A DNA stretch of 64,000 nucleotides from Acorus gramineus (GCA_030737835.1 CM060857.1:9636797-9700796); one strand, 5' to 3'. Shown: positions 1 to 11,196, counted from the stretch's first letter. Numbers and translations are program-made. The notes: generated from the sequence alone by a model not told the origin.

Positions 1-2275
1 AAGCAAAGTGGTATTCATAGGCAGTTAACAGTACGGAAAACTCCACAGCAGAATGGGGTTGCAGAGAGAAAAAACAGGACAGTTGTGGAAATGGCTAGAA
101 GCATGTTAACTGAAAAGCGACTTTCAAATGATTTCTGGGCAGAGGCAGTGGCTACATCAGTCTTTCTCTTAAACTTATCTCCAACAAAGGCGGTGCGCAA
201 CATGACTCCATATGAAGCTTGGTGGGAACGAAAGCCCGATGTGAGTATTTTGAAAGTTTTTGGTTCCATTGCTTATTCATTGATTGATTCTAGTGATCGA
301 ACCAAGTTAGATAAGAAAAGTGAAAAATGCATCTTTGTTGGCTATAGTGGTGAAACAAAGGGTTATCGTTTATATAATCCATGTACTAAGAAATTAATCA
401 TCCGTCGAGATGTTATTTTTGATGAGAACAGCTTTTGGGACTGGAAAGGAGAAAAACAGCATGTGTCACTTGTGGAGAATGAAGTCGAAATCAGTCTGGG
501 CAGCAGTAGCAGCACTCACATCAGTCCCAGTAGCAGCAGCAGCACTCACATCAGTCCCGACAGCAGCAGGAGCACTCATATCAGTCCGAGCAACAGCAGT
601 AGCACTCATGTTAGCCTGGACAGCAGCATCGATTCTACTCTTGATAGTGATACTCCTCCAAGGAAGGTACGATCTTTGAAAGACGTTTATGAATCATGCA
701 CCTTTGCTCTTATGATTGCAGAACCTATGAATTATGAAGAGGCAGAAGGAAAAGTAGAATGGGAGAACTCTATGCAAGAAGAAATTGCATCAATTCAGAA
801 AAATGATACATGGGAGTTGGTAGAATTGCCACCTAGAAAAATTTCAATTGGTGTTAAATGGGTCTACAAAGTGAAACACAATCCTGATGGAACTGTGCAA
901 AAATTCAAGGCAAGGCTTGTTGTCAAAGGGTATGTTCAAAAGTATGAGATAGATTTCTTTGATACTTTTTCACCCGTTGCTAGATTTGATACTGTTAGAC
1001 TTATTTTAGCATTAGCAGCTCAAATGAAATGGCATGTGTTTCAATTTGATGTTAAATCTGCTTTCCTAAATGGGTGCTTGGAAGAAGATGTGTATGTTGA
1101 ACAGCCACAGGGGTTCATTGTTGAAGGCAAAGAGGAGAAAGTCTACAAGTTGAAGAAGGCTCTATATGGACTTAAGCAAGCTCCAAGGGCATGGTATAGC
1201 AGATTGGACTCATATTTTCAGCAAAATGGTTTTCACCGAAGTGATAGCGAGCCCACTTTATATGTAAGGGTGAAAGATCATAATGGTATTCTTATTGTTT
1301 GTGTTTATGTGGATGATATTAAATACACCGGATCTTCTGTTATTCTTATCAAAGAATTTAAGGAGAGCATGATGCATGAGTTTGATATGTCTGATTTGGG
1401 GTTATTGCATTATTTTCATGGTTTTCAAGTTTGCCAAACTGGTGATGGTAATTTTGTTTCTCAAGAGAAATATGCATTAGATTTTCTCAAGAAGTAAAAT
1501 ATGTTGAATTGCAAGACTTCCTCTACTCCCATGAACACAAGTGAGAAATTGTCTCTAACAGATGGAACTGCAAAAGGCTGATGAAAAGTTCTTCAGAGGC
1601 ATGATTGGTGGATTGATGTACTTGACACATTCTCGTCCAGATATTATGTTCCCTGTCACCTTAGTCTCAAGATTTATGCATAATCCTTCTATGCATCATC
1701 TTGGTGCAGCAAAGCGGATTCTTCGCTATATTCGGGCAAAAAGCAGTTATGGAATTTGGTATAAACCTATTCCTAATTTTAAATTGCTTGGTTTTACTGA
1801 CAGTGATTGGGCAGGTTTCATAGATGACAGAAAAAGCACTAGTGGATTCATTTTCAATCTTGGTTTGGGAGCGGTCTCATGGAGTTCTAAGAAGCAAGCC
1901 ACTGTTGCATTATCATCAGCTGAAGCAGAGTACATCGCCGCTGCAGCAGCCGCTTGTCAAGCTATTTGGATGCGAAGGATTCTAGAAGATATGCATCAAA
2001 AGCAAGAAGAGGCAACCGAGATCTATTGCGACAACAAGGCTACAATCTCAATGACGAAGAACCCAATCTTCCATGGGAGAACGAAGCACATTGAACTTTG
2101 TCACCACTTCATTAGAGATGCTGTCGTGGAAGACATGATTGTGTTGAAATTTTGCTCCACAAATGATGAAGTAGCTGATGAATTCACCAAAGCACTCTCC
2201 TACCCGAAGTTTGCGATATTCAGAACTTCACTTGGTGTCATGGATCTTGCATCAAAGGGGAGTATTGAAGGCTGA
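1..2275 (+). pseudogene. Ty1/copia pol fragment (integrase C-terminus, reverse transcriptase, RNase H), broken
   Basis: The reading frame is open from the window edge, so the 5' part of the element lies outside. Frame 1 to 1497 encodes the end of the integrase catalytic core (about 1-250), a Ser-rich linker (487-645), and a copia reverse transcriptase with the YVDD catalytic motif at 1306-1317 and the KALYGLKQAPRAWY block near 1155-1200. An in-frame TAA at 1495-1497 replaces a sense codon. Coding continues past it, but a frameshift near 1570-1580 moves it to frame 2, where RNase H runs to 2275 (DSDWAG, SSAEAEYIA, FTKAL). One stop and one frameshift make it non-autonomous. The polypurine tract AAAGGGGAG follows at 2254-2262, overlapping the last codons. 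Known for the family: RT and RNase H copy element RNA into DNA in cytoplasmic particles. Confidence 0.93.
487..645 (+). repeat. Tandem Ser-Thr-His-Ile-Ser-Pro repeat in copia integrase-RT linker
   Basis: Four to five imperfect copies of a 36-39 base unit encode SSSTHISP-type blocks with AGC-rich serine runs. They sit in the linker between integrase and reverse transcriptase, which is normally variable in copia elements. The repeat is in frame and so kept the polyprotein open when it expanded. Confidence 0.75.
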
Positions 2276-2577
2276 TGCAAATCAAGCCATTCATCTATCT
2301 AATAAAGTGTGTTTGAATGTTTCTTTTCTGTTACCATGTTTTTAGGAAGTTGTTGTTTAGTGGAGTGAAATGGGTAACCACATTATGAAGAAGGTGGAGA
2401 ACATCCCACGTTCTTTTTAATGCTCTGTTTTTTTCTGTTTTGTGAAGCCTATATAACAGGCATGTCTTGTACTTGGTTTCAATTAATCTATCTAATATAG
2501 AAGTTTATTCTCAGCACTTAATAAATTTATTGCTGTAGTAGAAACCTTTTTTTCCTTTGTGCTCTATTTATTCCAAT
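2263..2577 (+). mobile_element. Partial 3' LTR of the first copia element
   Basis: The sequence directly behind the polypurine tract starts TATTGAAG, probably a mutated TGTTGAAG. It is AT-rich and holds a TATA-like CCTATATAACAGG near 2447-2459, as expected for an LTR promoter. No closing CA can be placed: the sequence runs into the truncated LTR of the opposite-strand copia remnant at 2578. Confidence 0.5.
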
Positions 2578-3592
2578 AGTTACACGTGTAATACACTACA
2601 CATATAATGACATAACACATAATCTAACAATCCCCCTCAATCTTACAGTGGATCATACAAAGTGATTTTGTGAACGAGAAATTGGAATCGAGGAATTGGA
2701 TGTGACTTTGTGAAGAAATCAGCAAGAAGCTCGGCAAAGGAAATATGCGAAAGCGATAGTGTCTCTGCAAGAAAGTGACGACGAACGACGTAACAATCGA
2801 TCTCAATATGTTTGGTTCTCTCGTGAAAGACCAGATTATTGGCAATCTGAATAGCAGACCGGTTATTACAATTAAGAGGAGTATGACCAGTCATAGCAAC
2901 TCCTAGATCCACCAAGAGACGTCTAAGATGAACAATCTCTTTCGTGGTGATGGCCATGACTTGATATTCGGCCTCAGTGCTGGATAGGAAAAACAACCTC
3001 CTATTTCTTGCAGCGCCAAGAAATGATGGAATCTCCAAGAAATATGCAAAACCCAATGGTGGAGCGTCTAGTAGTCGGATCTCCAGCCTAATCAGCATTA
3101 GCAAAGGCCCTGAGAACCATAGTCGAAGAGGATGACAGATAGATTGATCTGGTGATAGTTCCGCGCAAATATCTGAGAATGCGTATAAGATCACCATAAT
3201 GCACTGATCGAGCAACCGAAACAAACTGACTAACAATATTGATGGCATGAGCAATGTCAGGTTTGGTGATGCAAAGATACACAAGCTGACCCACTATCTG
3301 TCTGTATCGAGTAGGGTCTAGGAGGAGCTCACCATCCGTAGAACGGAACTTCACATAAAGCTCGAGAGGGGTGTCTGCACTACGGGTATCTGAGAGGGCA
3401 ACACGTTCTAGAATGTCAGCTCTATACTTTTGTTGAGAGAGAAAAATCTCACGATATTATAGATAACTGTTACAATAAGAGAGAATGAGAATCTTTATAT
3501 TTCAGTTAGGGTTTGATCCCTTTATATGTAAGTACATAGGAGTTACACGTGTAATGCACTATACATATAATAACATAACACATAATCTATCA
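2578..3592 (-). mobile_element. Minus-strand Ty1/copia deletion derivative with two LTR pieces
   Basis: At the right end, 3468-3592 reversed starts TGATAGATTATG and matches the 5' LTR of the copia element at 51182 (shared TTACACGTGTAACTCCTA and a TATATAAAGGGAT-like block). At the left end, 2578-2629 is the first ~50 bases of a second LTR copy, then cut off. The LTR at 3468 is joined almost directly to the end of the reverse transcriptase region, so PBS, gag, protease, integrase and most RT are missing. It is the same family as the 51182-56003 element, as the near-identical RNase H and LTR show. Confidence 0.8.
2630..3467 (-). pseudogene. Copia RT C-terminus and RNase H remnant
   Basis: The reversed strand first reads a SQQKY-like RT end and then SDTRSADTPLEL near 3410-3350. 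This frame continues to about 3088 (RYRQIVGQLVYLC, RILRYLRGTITRSIYL). A frameshift near 3085-3100 moves coding to the frame ending at 2643, with the RNase H blocks SSTEAEYQVMA and HERTKHIEIDC and the C-terminus ITLYDPL. Protein similarity to the RNase H at 55200-55887 is very high. It is broken and cannot act alone. Confidence 0.85.
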
Positions 3593-3663
3593 ATAACTAT
3601 GAATCCGTATTCATGTATAACTGATATTACATGGATTATTAAGCATGGAATATGAGTAGTATT

Positions 3664-4416
3664 TCAATCTATAGTTGATGCCAGAGGCTTCTCCCTGACA
3701 GCCACTGCTCTTGCGAAATACTTGTCCACATCAGGCAATGTGACCTTCGCAACCTCAAGGTCCTCAAATGCCTCCAGCCATGAAGAGATAAATGTTGTCA
3801 CCAATTTCACACCAGTGATCTTCTCAAGGACCTTTACCCACCTTGAACGTGAACCCACCACCAGGTCCCTGGCTTCTCACCATTATAAAAGGGCTTACCC
3901 GCTGGGAAATCCTTCACGATCTCCTTATCCAGCATTGCGATGTTCTCCACAAATTCTACGATCGCCTTCTCCTGTTTGTCTCCATGGCACAGAAGAATGG
4001 ACTTGCTAGATTGCATGAACTGCGAAACATTATGAAAAAAAATTCATAAGAGACTGAATTCATTGATTAGTAGTTCCAATATGGCATGATATACAAATCA
4101 CGCATACCGTTTGGTTGATGAAATTGGCCCAGAAGCGGACCCTGGATCGGTTGTAGGGGTCATTGGAGAGGAGAGGAGGGTCCTTCCATGTTTCATCGAT
4201 GTATTTGAGGATGATTAGAGATTCAAGGAGGGGCTTCCCTTCATGGATGAGGACTGGGACCTTCTCATATATTGGGTTGTATTGGAGGAGGTTTTGGCTC
4301 TTGTTTTGAAGGTCTTCTTCCACATATTCATAGGCCACTCCCTTGATCTTAAGTGCTATTTCAATCCTATGAGAGAAGGTACTTGCCGACATCCCATATA
4401 GTTCCACATCCGCCAT
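3664..4416 (-). pseudogene. Tau-class glutathione S-transferase pseudogene (two exons, frameshift in exon 2)
   Basis: Exon 1 is 4416-4108 (103 codons, starting MADVELYGMS). It has the thioredoxin-like N-terminal domain with active-site segment SASTFSHR (Ser12 in the catalytic position; Thr where the intact copies have Pro). Exon 2 is 4019-3664, ending LASTID and TGA. The intron (4107-4020, GT at 4107, AG at 4020) is only 88 bases, against 270-299 in the intact copies. In exon 2, a small deletion near 3855-3865, in the stretch that reads PGYLDVVVG in the intact copies, shifts the frame, so the C-terminal helical domain is lost. It diverges head to head from the intact GST at 14583. Its upstream region was split by an LTR element 77 bases before the ATG. 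It belongs to the STFSHR subfamily, like the pseudogene at 50067. Confidence 0.88.
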
Positions 4417-4829
4417 TTTGTTGTGTTTTTTTTGCCCCTCACAAACTAGCTAAGATTACTGAACACCTTGTTAATTGGTCACTATTACATTCTGTTGGGA
4501 TTATGTCTCGATCCGGTGTATCAACATTGGATGGCCATGATGAAACCATATTAGGGTGGGCACCTAATTGATAATTAATTAAGATTTGATCTTAATTAAG
4601 ATATAAAATGAATATCCTAAAATCAAGGAAACAGATATGTTAGTTACAGATTTGTTTGTTAGGACATTACTTAGAGAGGAAGTTATTTATTCATATAAAT
4701 ATCCTCTAGGATTTCAAGGTAAAACTTAGCATGCATGGCATATGAAATCCATATGAGAGAGGTTGAGAGGGTTCAAAGGAGGGTAACTCAATGAGAGTTC
4801 GTAAGGTTTTTTTGTATTTTAACTATTAT

Positions 4830-7800
4830 TGTTATATATGTGTCACTTTTTACCTGCTGGTAACCGTTGGAGCGTTCTGGCAGTTTTTCATTTTTTTTCG
4901 GTTTTCGATCGGAACCGCTAATTTTTGGACTGTTAGCTATCGTCCGGAGTTAGAGGACTCCGATTGGAAATCTAACTGCATATTTGGTGTCCTGGTGCCA
5001 TTTTAGGCCTCTCACGAAAATTTCATCGAATTCCGGTAACGTTTCCGGAATTTCGCAGTTCCGGGGCGTATCCGGGTTTTTAAGTGAGTTGACTTTATAA
5101 GTGGGGTGAGAAAATTAGATTGGCACTATTCATCTTCTTCCTCCTTGAGCTCTCTCTCTCCCCTTCTCCATTTTTCTTGATTTTGAGCCCCTTGGAGGGC
5201 TTGAAACTAAAAACCTAAAGCATAGGAAGTGTAGATCGGGTCCCGATCTACACCCCGGTGCTTTCAAATCCGAATTCCGGCGAGTTTGGCCCCTCCATCC
5301 CCCCTCTTTTCTTCCCTGATTTTGAGCCCCTTTTGGGAGAGGTTTCGGTGCGCGGAGAGCAACCGGACTTCCCTTCCTCCCCTTGGTAAGCCTCTTTTCC
5401 TCTCTTTTCTTGTATAGATGTATGTTAGGAGGTTGGTTTTGGGGTTGGGTGGTGGTCGGCGGCTGTGGGTGGCCGTTGGCGGCGGTGGGGTGGTGGTCGG
5501 AGGCCATTGGTGGCCGTTGGAGGGTGGTGGAGGTGCTCGGGCATGGGGGTGCAGTCCCGGGCAGCAGGCAGCACAGGCAGTGCAGCGGCAGGGCGCGCGC
5601 GCGCGTGCGCGCGGACGTGCGCGCGGGTTGGCGCTGGGCGTGCTGGGTGCTGGGCGTGCGGGGCGCGCAGGGTAGACTGGCAGGGCTAGCTCGGGTAGGC
5701 TGGCTGCGGGCTGTGCGAGCAGGGCAGGCCGGCTGGGCAGGCCATGCTCGGGCAGCTGGCAGGGGGTGCTCGGGCATCAGGCGGGCAGTGCCCAGGCGTG
5801 CAGGCGAGCGGTGCTCGGGCCACTCGGTGACGCGCGCAGGCAGGCAGCGCGGGCAGGCTGGCAGGCGCGCTGGGCGCGTGCTACCAGGGCGTGCGCGTGG
5901 GCGCTGGGTGAGGGTCCCGGGTGCTGGGCGCTGAGCGTCGGGCGCTGGGTGAGGGTCCCGGGTGCTGGGCGCTGAGCATCGGGCGCTGGGTCACGGATAC
6001 CGGGTGCTGGGCGAGGGTGCTGAGCGCTGGGCGCTGGGCACCGCAGAGGAGCATGCGCGCGGGGCGCTGGGCAGAGGCACAGGCGTGCGCGCGGGTAGAG
6101 GCTGGTGGTGCGCGCGGAGTGCGCGCGGGACGGAGCTGGTGGTGCGCGCGGGGTGCGCGGGGGGTGAGGCGCCGGGCGCGCGGGGGCGTGCGGCGTGCTC
6201 GCGGGTCAGCGCGCGGGGCGTGCAGGGTGCGCGCGGGCTGTTGCGGCGGGGCGCAGTGGGCGCGCGGTGCACCCGGGTGGCTCGGCAGGCTGTCCGGGCG
6301 TGCGGGCTGAGTTCGGCAGGGCGCCTTGGCGCGCGGGCCGGGACTCGGCTGTGCGCCCGAGGCGGGTGGCCGTGCGTGCGGCTGCCCGGTGGGTTCGGGA
6401 GTGAGTCGGGATGCTCGGATACGCGTGCGTACGGGCCGTATGTACGTTTGTCCGAGTGTTGGGTATTTTAGAGTATTTTTGATGTATTTATGTATTTTAC
6501 TCACCGTATAAATGCCTGTCTTGCAGATCTTGACGGACGGTCGCGCGACGACCCGGATTCCGGTGAGTGGGACAATCCAACCCAGTAGGGAGGCGCTATA
6601 TGCACTTGGGCGTATACCGACCTCCCCTAGGGCACCATAGGGATATATTGACTTGTAAATTTGTGCGAGCATGATTTAAATGTAGAATGCATGCTACCCT
6701 AGACTTTGCATGTTAGGGACTTGCAACCTTAGGATATGTGTATGAGCCATGCATCATGTCCCCCATTTTTCATGCTAGGAAGCCTTGGCCTATGCATGCG
6801 TCCTACTAGTTTATTTATTAAATTAAATGCTAGTGTATGATAAATAGCATGCCTTAGATAATATTATAGGGAGGAGCCTTGCGAGGTCAACACTGAGACC
6901 CGGGTTAGGGTACTCCGTGTTCCTTGTTTGGTTGTCGGGGTGTCCTGTATCGGGAACTCACGCTGCCCTCCCAAGGTTTCTTGTCCCAGTAATATTATAA
7001 GAAATGTTATACCAAATTATATGATTATTAGCATAATTAGTGAATATTATAGGGGAGGGGCCTCGCGAGGACAGCGGTGAGACCCGGGCTAGGGTACACC
7101 GTGTTCCTTGTTTGGTTGTCGGGGTGTCCTATATCGGGAACTCACGCTGCCCTCCCAAGTTTCTTTCCCCCAATGATATTCCACCCTTGCTAATTATTGT
7201 GTATGTTCCCCGCATCTTGGTTATGCGCCCTGGAGGAATTCTGAGGAATTCAGGACATTAGAGTCGTTGAGGTGTGTAGTCGGCGGATCCGAGTGGATCA
7301 TGTGCGTATGGATAGGCTGTTCTGTCCCCTTCGTTGGATCCGGTAGAGGCTACCCCAGCGTTAGAAAGGCCGTCCCTTCCAAGGGTTCCCATCAGTAGGC
7401 GCCTCCTGATTTGGTTTCGGACTGTGCTGAAGTTGTGGGTGAGGGCTCCCATCAGTAGGCACCTCCTGATTTGGTTTCGGACTGTGCTGAATGTGGGAGT
7501 AGACCAAGCGGCCTACGGAGTGGAGGAGAGACTATCGGTGGACCAAGGGTGACCAACAGCCTAGTCAGTCCCAAAATCCTATGTCACCCGTGGTAGGGTG
7601 AGGGTGAGGGTGTAGTGGGTTGGCGATTAGCGACCCGCTGGTTTTGTGATTGGATGATTATCAGTCCCAATATCCTGCGTCACCTGTTGAGGGTGAGGGT
7701 GAGGGTGTGGTGGGTCGGCGATTAGCGACCCACTGGGTTATTTGTTATGCCACTTAGAGGCTGGATAAATAAATGAATTGTTGGTCAATATTGTCTGTGA

Positions 7801-8260
7801 TGCATGGGTTGTGCTGTTCACTGAGCGTGTGGCTCACCCCTCGCATATTTTTTCCCCAGTTGCCACTGAGCCGGAGCCGGAGGAGCAGTTGGAGCCGTCC
7901 GAGGGATTCCTTCAGTAGCGGAGCAGCGCTACGTTCCGCGAGTGCCAGAGGCTATCAGCATCCCTTCTTGACTGTATGTATTTTATTTCCGTGCTTGGCA
8001 CGCGTTTGTATATATTCAGTTGTATTTGTGTATATTGGCTCTCACAGGACAGATGATTGTGTATCGAGTCTGTAGTATGTTTTATTTACAGATTCAGTCT
8101 TTTGCTTCCGCATTTGGTGTATATATCATGTCAGCCTCCTTGTTGTCTGTGTGTCATTCTGGTTGTTTGTGTATGATATATATTATTGACCTCCTGTGTA
8201 GATTCTGATATTTTATATACACTTGCCGCGTCCCGGGGACGGCCGCCCTGGGGCGTGACA
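4830..8260 (+). mobile_element. Gypsy solo LTR (3.43 kb), target duplication ATTAT
   Basis: It starts TGTTATATATGTGTCAC and ends GGGGCGTGACA, the same termini as the paired LTRs of the gypsy element at 29182-40435. ATTAT is present on both sides (4825-4829 and 8261-8265). No internal region remains, so this is the product of LTR-LTR recombination. It is inserted within the 5' LTR of the TRIM-like element. A GC-rich core lies at about 5400-6450. It has no credible gene; long frames in the core are low-complexity Ala/Arg/Gly translations present on both strands. Confidence 0.92.
6866..7735 (+). repeat. Internal duplications in the solo LTR
   Basis: Three blocks appear twice in direct order. 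A block with GAGACCCGGG and TGTTCCTTGTTTGGTTGTCG occurs near 6866-6990 and 7047-7172. A block with CATCAGTAGGC and CTCCTGATTTGGTTTCGGAC occurs near 7388-7434 and 7448-7492. A block with GAGGGTGAGGGTG and GGCGATTAGCGACCC occurs near 7575-7640 and 7665-7735. In the paired LTRs at 29182 and 37310 the first two occur once, while the GGGTGA block is also repeated. The duplications account for most of the extra length of this LTR. Confidence 0.6.
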
Positions 8261-9291
8261 ATTATAGTGGAATCTCTGTTTTCGCCCCGTGGATGTAGGC
8301 TTAGGCCGAACTATGTATTTTTTGTTTTCTTCGTGTGATTGTGTTTCGTTCTTGTGTTCGATCTCGTATTTTATTGATGACTTCCGTGTATTTGTTTCCC
8401 CAACAACTGGTATCGAGTTCTAGGTTACGACCTAGGAGAATGCGATTTGAAGAACGACAAAACGACATGGATCCGAGAAGATCAGCAATGTCGTATCGAG
8501 GTTCCATAAGAAGAAGAAGAAAAAAAAATTATCACGGTCACTGTGGCGGCGAAAGAAAAAAAAAATTCTGGCCGTGGATGAAAGTGTTGAAATTAATTCA
8601 AACTTTATTGTGTCACCAGATTAACTTGGGTGACGGTTGAGTTACATGGGAGAGTGAGTACGTGGAGAGTTGGTTATTTGAGTGGTGGTCATGGTGGATG
8701 TAGTGGAGTTTGTTATTTTTATTATGGGTTGTTGTTAGTTATTAGTTATATGTAGTGGGTGAGATGGAGTATTTGTAGGAGAGTTTGTTTTTAGTGATAG
8801 TAGTGTCTATCGTGGGCTTTGTATGGAGTCATGGGTAGTTATGTATTTCCCTATTTAAATGCATGTAATCTATTTTTTGAATGAATTAAGGAAGTGAAGT
8901 CTTATCCACCATAATCATTTTTGTCTCTGTTTTAGAATCTCTCTGTTTTTTTTTTTCGTGAGATCCCTTTTTTACACCCTCCTCTCAACCGTCAAGATCC
9001 AACAGAAAGATGACCGACGTGTAATCCTAATTGCATGGGATTCGCATGAAGGTATATGATTGAGTTCATGAAAGTACAAAAAGAGCCATGTAGCACTCAT
9101 GAAATTCCATGCAGAGACGTGCCAAAGGGGAGGCACGGGTGCGGGCCGAGAGCGCAGGTGCACGTGCGGAGGCACATGTGAAGATGCAAGATGCGAGGCG
9201 GCATGCGATGATGAGCGCGAAATGGCCTATGCGAGGCACGTGATGTGGATACTTAGTTCGTGCAGAAGAAAAAGATGAAACAATGCAGCAA

Positions 9292-9680
9292 CGTTCTGAA
9301 TCCGGGTGGTGTCCCAGGTGGTTCAGGTAAAAAGCGTGTTCAGGTTCAAGCTTGCGATCGCGTGGTGTTTTTGTTAAAGGTGGAGTCCAGATCCTTCTTC
9401 AAAGACGCAACACCGAGAAGGCGTTCTAAACCCGGGTGGTGTCCCAGGTGGTTCAGGTAAAAAGCGAGTCCAGGTATTCGGAGCTCGCAAACGCGTGGTG
9501 TAGCTTGTTCAAGGTGGAATCCAGATCCTTCTTCAGAGAGGCAACACAGAGAAGGCGTTCTGATCCCGGGTGACGACCCAGGTGATTCAAGAAAAAAATG
9601 AATCCAGGTATGTGGAGCTCGTGAGCGTTTTGGTGTAGCTTGTTCAAGCTGGAGTCCAAACGATCTTTCTTCATAAACGA
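9292..9680 (+). repeat. Three ~130-base tandem repeats inside the TRIM-like element
   Basis: Units start at about 9292, 9421 and 9555. Each has GCGTTCTRAAYCCGGGTG, CCCAGGTGGTTCAGGTAAAA or a variant, a GAGTCCAGGT block and TCCAGATCCTTCTTC or a variant. The related element at 10674 has a single comparable unit near 11589-11735. No conserved frame runs through the units, so this looks like a non-coding internal domain. Confidence 0.75.
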
Positions 9681-9873
9681 ACATGGAGCATGCGACGGAT
9701 TCACGTGATTACCAAATCAAGATATTGACTTAAAGATGCAGCGGTGCAGACTTCCGAAGGAAGAGAAGTTCTTCAACCAGGTTGAGTTCGCAAGGCGAGG
9801 TGGAGACATCAACAGAAATCTTCAAGTGGTTCATGAAAGTTGGAGTTTACCGAATTCGAGCCAAGGTGGATAT

Positions 9874-10343
9874 TGTTGGGATTATGTCTCGATCCGGTGT
9901 ATCAACATCGGATGGCCATGATGAAACCGTATTATGGTGGGTATTTAATTGGTAATTAATTAAGATTTGATTCTTAATTAAGATATAAAGTGGATCTCCT
10001 TAATCAAGGAAACAAATTTGTTTGTTAGGAAATAAATAACTTAGAGAGAAAGTTATTTATTCATATATATAAATATCCTATAGGATTTCAGAGTAAAACT
10101 TGGCATGGCATGGCATAGGAAATCCATATGAGAGAGGTTGAGAGGGTTCAAAGGAGGGTAACTCCATGACAGTTTGTAAGGCTTTTTTATATTTCAACTA
10201 TGATAGGGGATTCTTTGTTTTTGCCCCGTGGATGTAGGCCTAGGCCGAACCATGTATTTTTTGTCTTCTTCGTGTGATTGTGTTCCGCTCTTGTATTCGA
10301 TCTCATTTTTTATTGATGACTTCCACGTATTCGTTTCCCAACA
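9874..10343 (+). mobile_element. 3' LTR of the first TRIM-like element
   Basis: A 470-base LTR, TGTTGGG to CCCAACA, colinear with the split 5' LTR (4493-4829 and 8266-8405). Shared blocks include GGATGGCCATGATGAAACC and CCCCGTGGATGTAGGC. CATTC follows directly. Confidence 0.9.
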
Positions 10344-10564
10344 CATTCTTCACGGGAGATAATGTTTTTATTGAGCTTAGTGGGTAACGTTTTTGGACTG
10401 CTGTTGTCGTTTATCAATTTGAGATTTGCTGGACAAGATATGCAAGATTTGCTGCAATGTGTTGAAATGTGAAGTTTAAATTAATATTTTATAAGAAGTC
10501 GGTTGGATGAAAATTGGAAGATTTAAATGGCAATTCGTGGGGATTGTTGGCCAAGTAATAGAAG
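10344..10564 (+). repeat. Duplicated GST intergenic segment (copy A)
   Basis: This stretch matches 21711-21950 in order (GGGAGATAATGTTTTTAT, GGTAACGTTT, GTTGGCCAAGTAA). In both places it lies upstream of a minus-strand GST copy (3664-4416 here, 20622-20816 there), so it is ancestral intergenic sequence of the divergent GST pair, with no gene of its own. Confidence 0.7.
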
Positions 10565-10673
10565 ATTAGGTGTTCCTTCAAATCAGGCGGGAAACCACTC
10601 GGCTGAAGCCTCCCCTTCAGCAGGTAGCACACAAATGTCTATGCCACCTCAATTGCTCAGCCCGGGGAGCTTG

Positions 10674-11196
10674 TGTTGGGATTATGTCTCGATCCGATGT
10701 ATCATATCGGATGGCCATTATGAAACCATATTAGGTTGGACACCTAATGAGTTGAATATTATTTAAGATTTGATCTTAATTAATATTTAAAGTGAATCTC
10801 CTAAAATAGGAAACAATATTTGTTTGTTAATTAGGAGAGTGAATATCTTCTAATTAATGGGAACAATATTTGTTTGTTAATTGAGAGATTACTTGGGAAG
10901 GAAGTTATTTATCTCTATAAATATCTTCTAGGGTTTCATGGCAAGGCAAGACAATGTATACAATGTAGAGATCCTAAGGGAAGGTTGAGAGGGTTCTAAG
11001 AGAGGGTAACTCCATGAGAGAGTTTGTGAGTCTCTTAATGTATCTCAACTATCAAAGTGGATTCTCTGTTTTTTGCCCCGTGGATGTAGGCCTAGGCCGA
11101 ACCACGTATATCTTGTGTTCTTCGCGTGATGTGTTGTTTCGTTCTTGTGTTCGATCTCGTGTTTGTTGGTGGCTTCCGCGAATAACCTTCCCAACA
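10674..11196 (+). mobile_element. 5' LTR of the second TRIM-like element
   Basis: A 523-base LTR with a conserved TCTATAAATATCTTC TATA-like segment near 10913 and the closing CCCAACA next to the PBS. Confidence 0.9.

Larger units (their letters stand above)
4493..10343 (+). mobile_element. Complete non-autonomous LTR retrotransposon (TRIM/LARD-like), target duplication CATTC
   Basis: Two LTRs begin TGTTGGGATTATGTCTCGAT and end CCCAACA. The 5' LTR is 4493-4829 plus 8266-8405 (about 477 bases once the nested solo LTR is removed); the 3' LTR is 9874-10343 (470 bases). The 5-base duplication CATTC is seen at 4488-4492 and 10344-10348. A primer-binding site TGGTATCGAGTTC follows the 5' LTR at 8408. 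The ~1.47 kb interior (8406-9873) has no gag or pol reading frame, so the element must borrow proteins. It lies in the intergenic region between the facing GST genes. Confidence 0.9.

Noticed and set aside
5383-6672. Long open frames on both strands in the GC-rich core of the solo LTR
   Set aside because: They are Ala/Arg/Gly-rich translations of low-complexity repeats, occur in several frames at once, and vary in length between LTR copies.
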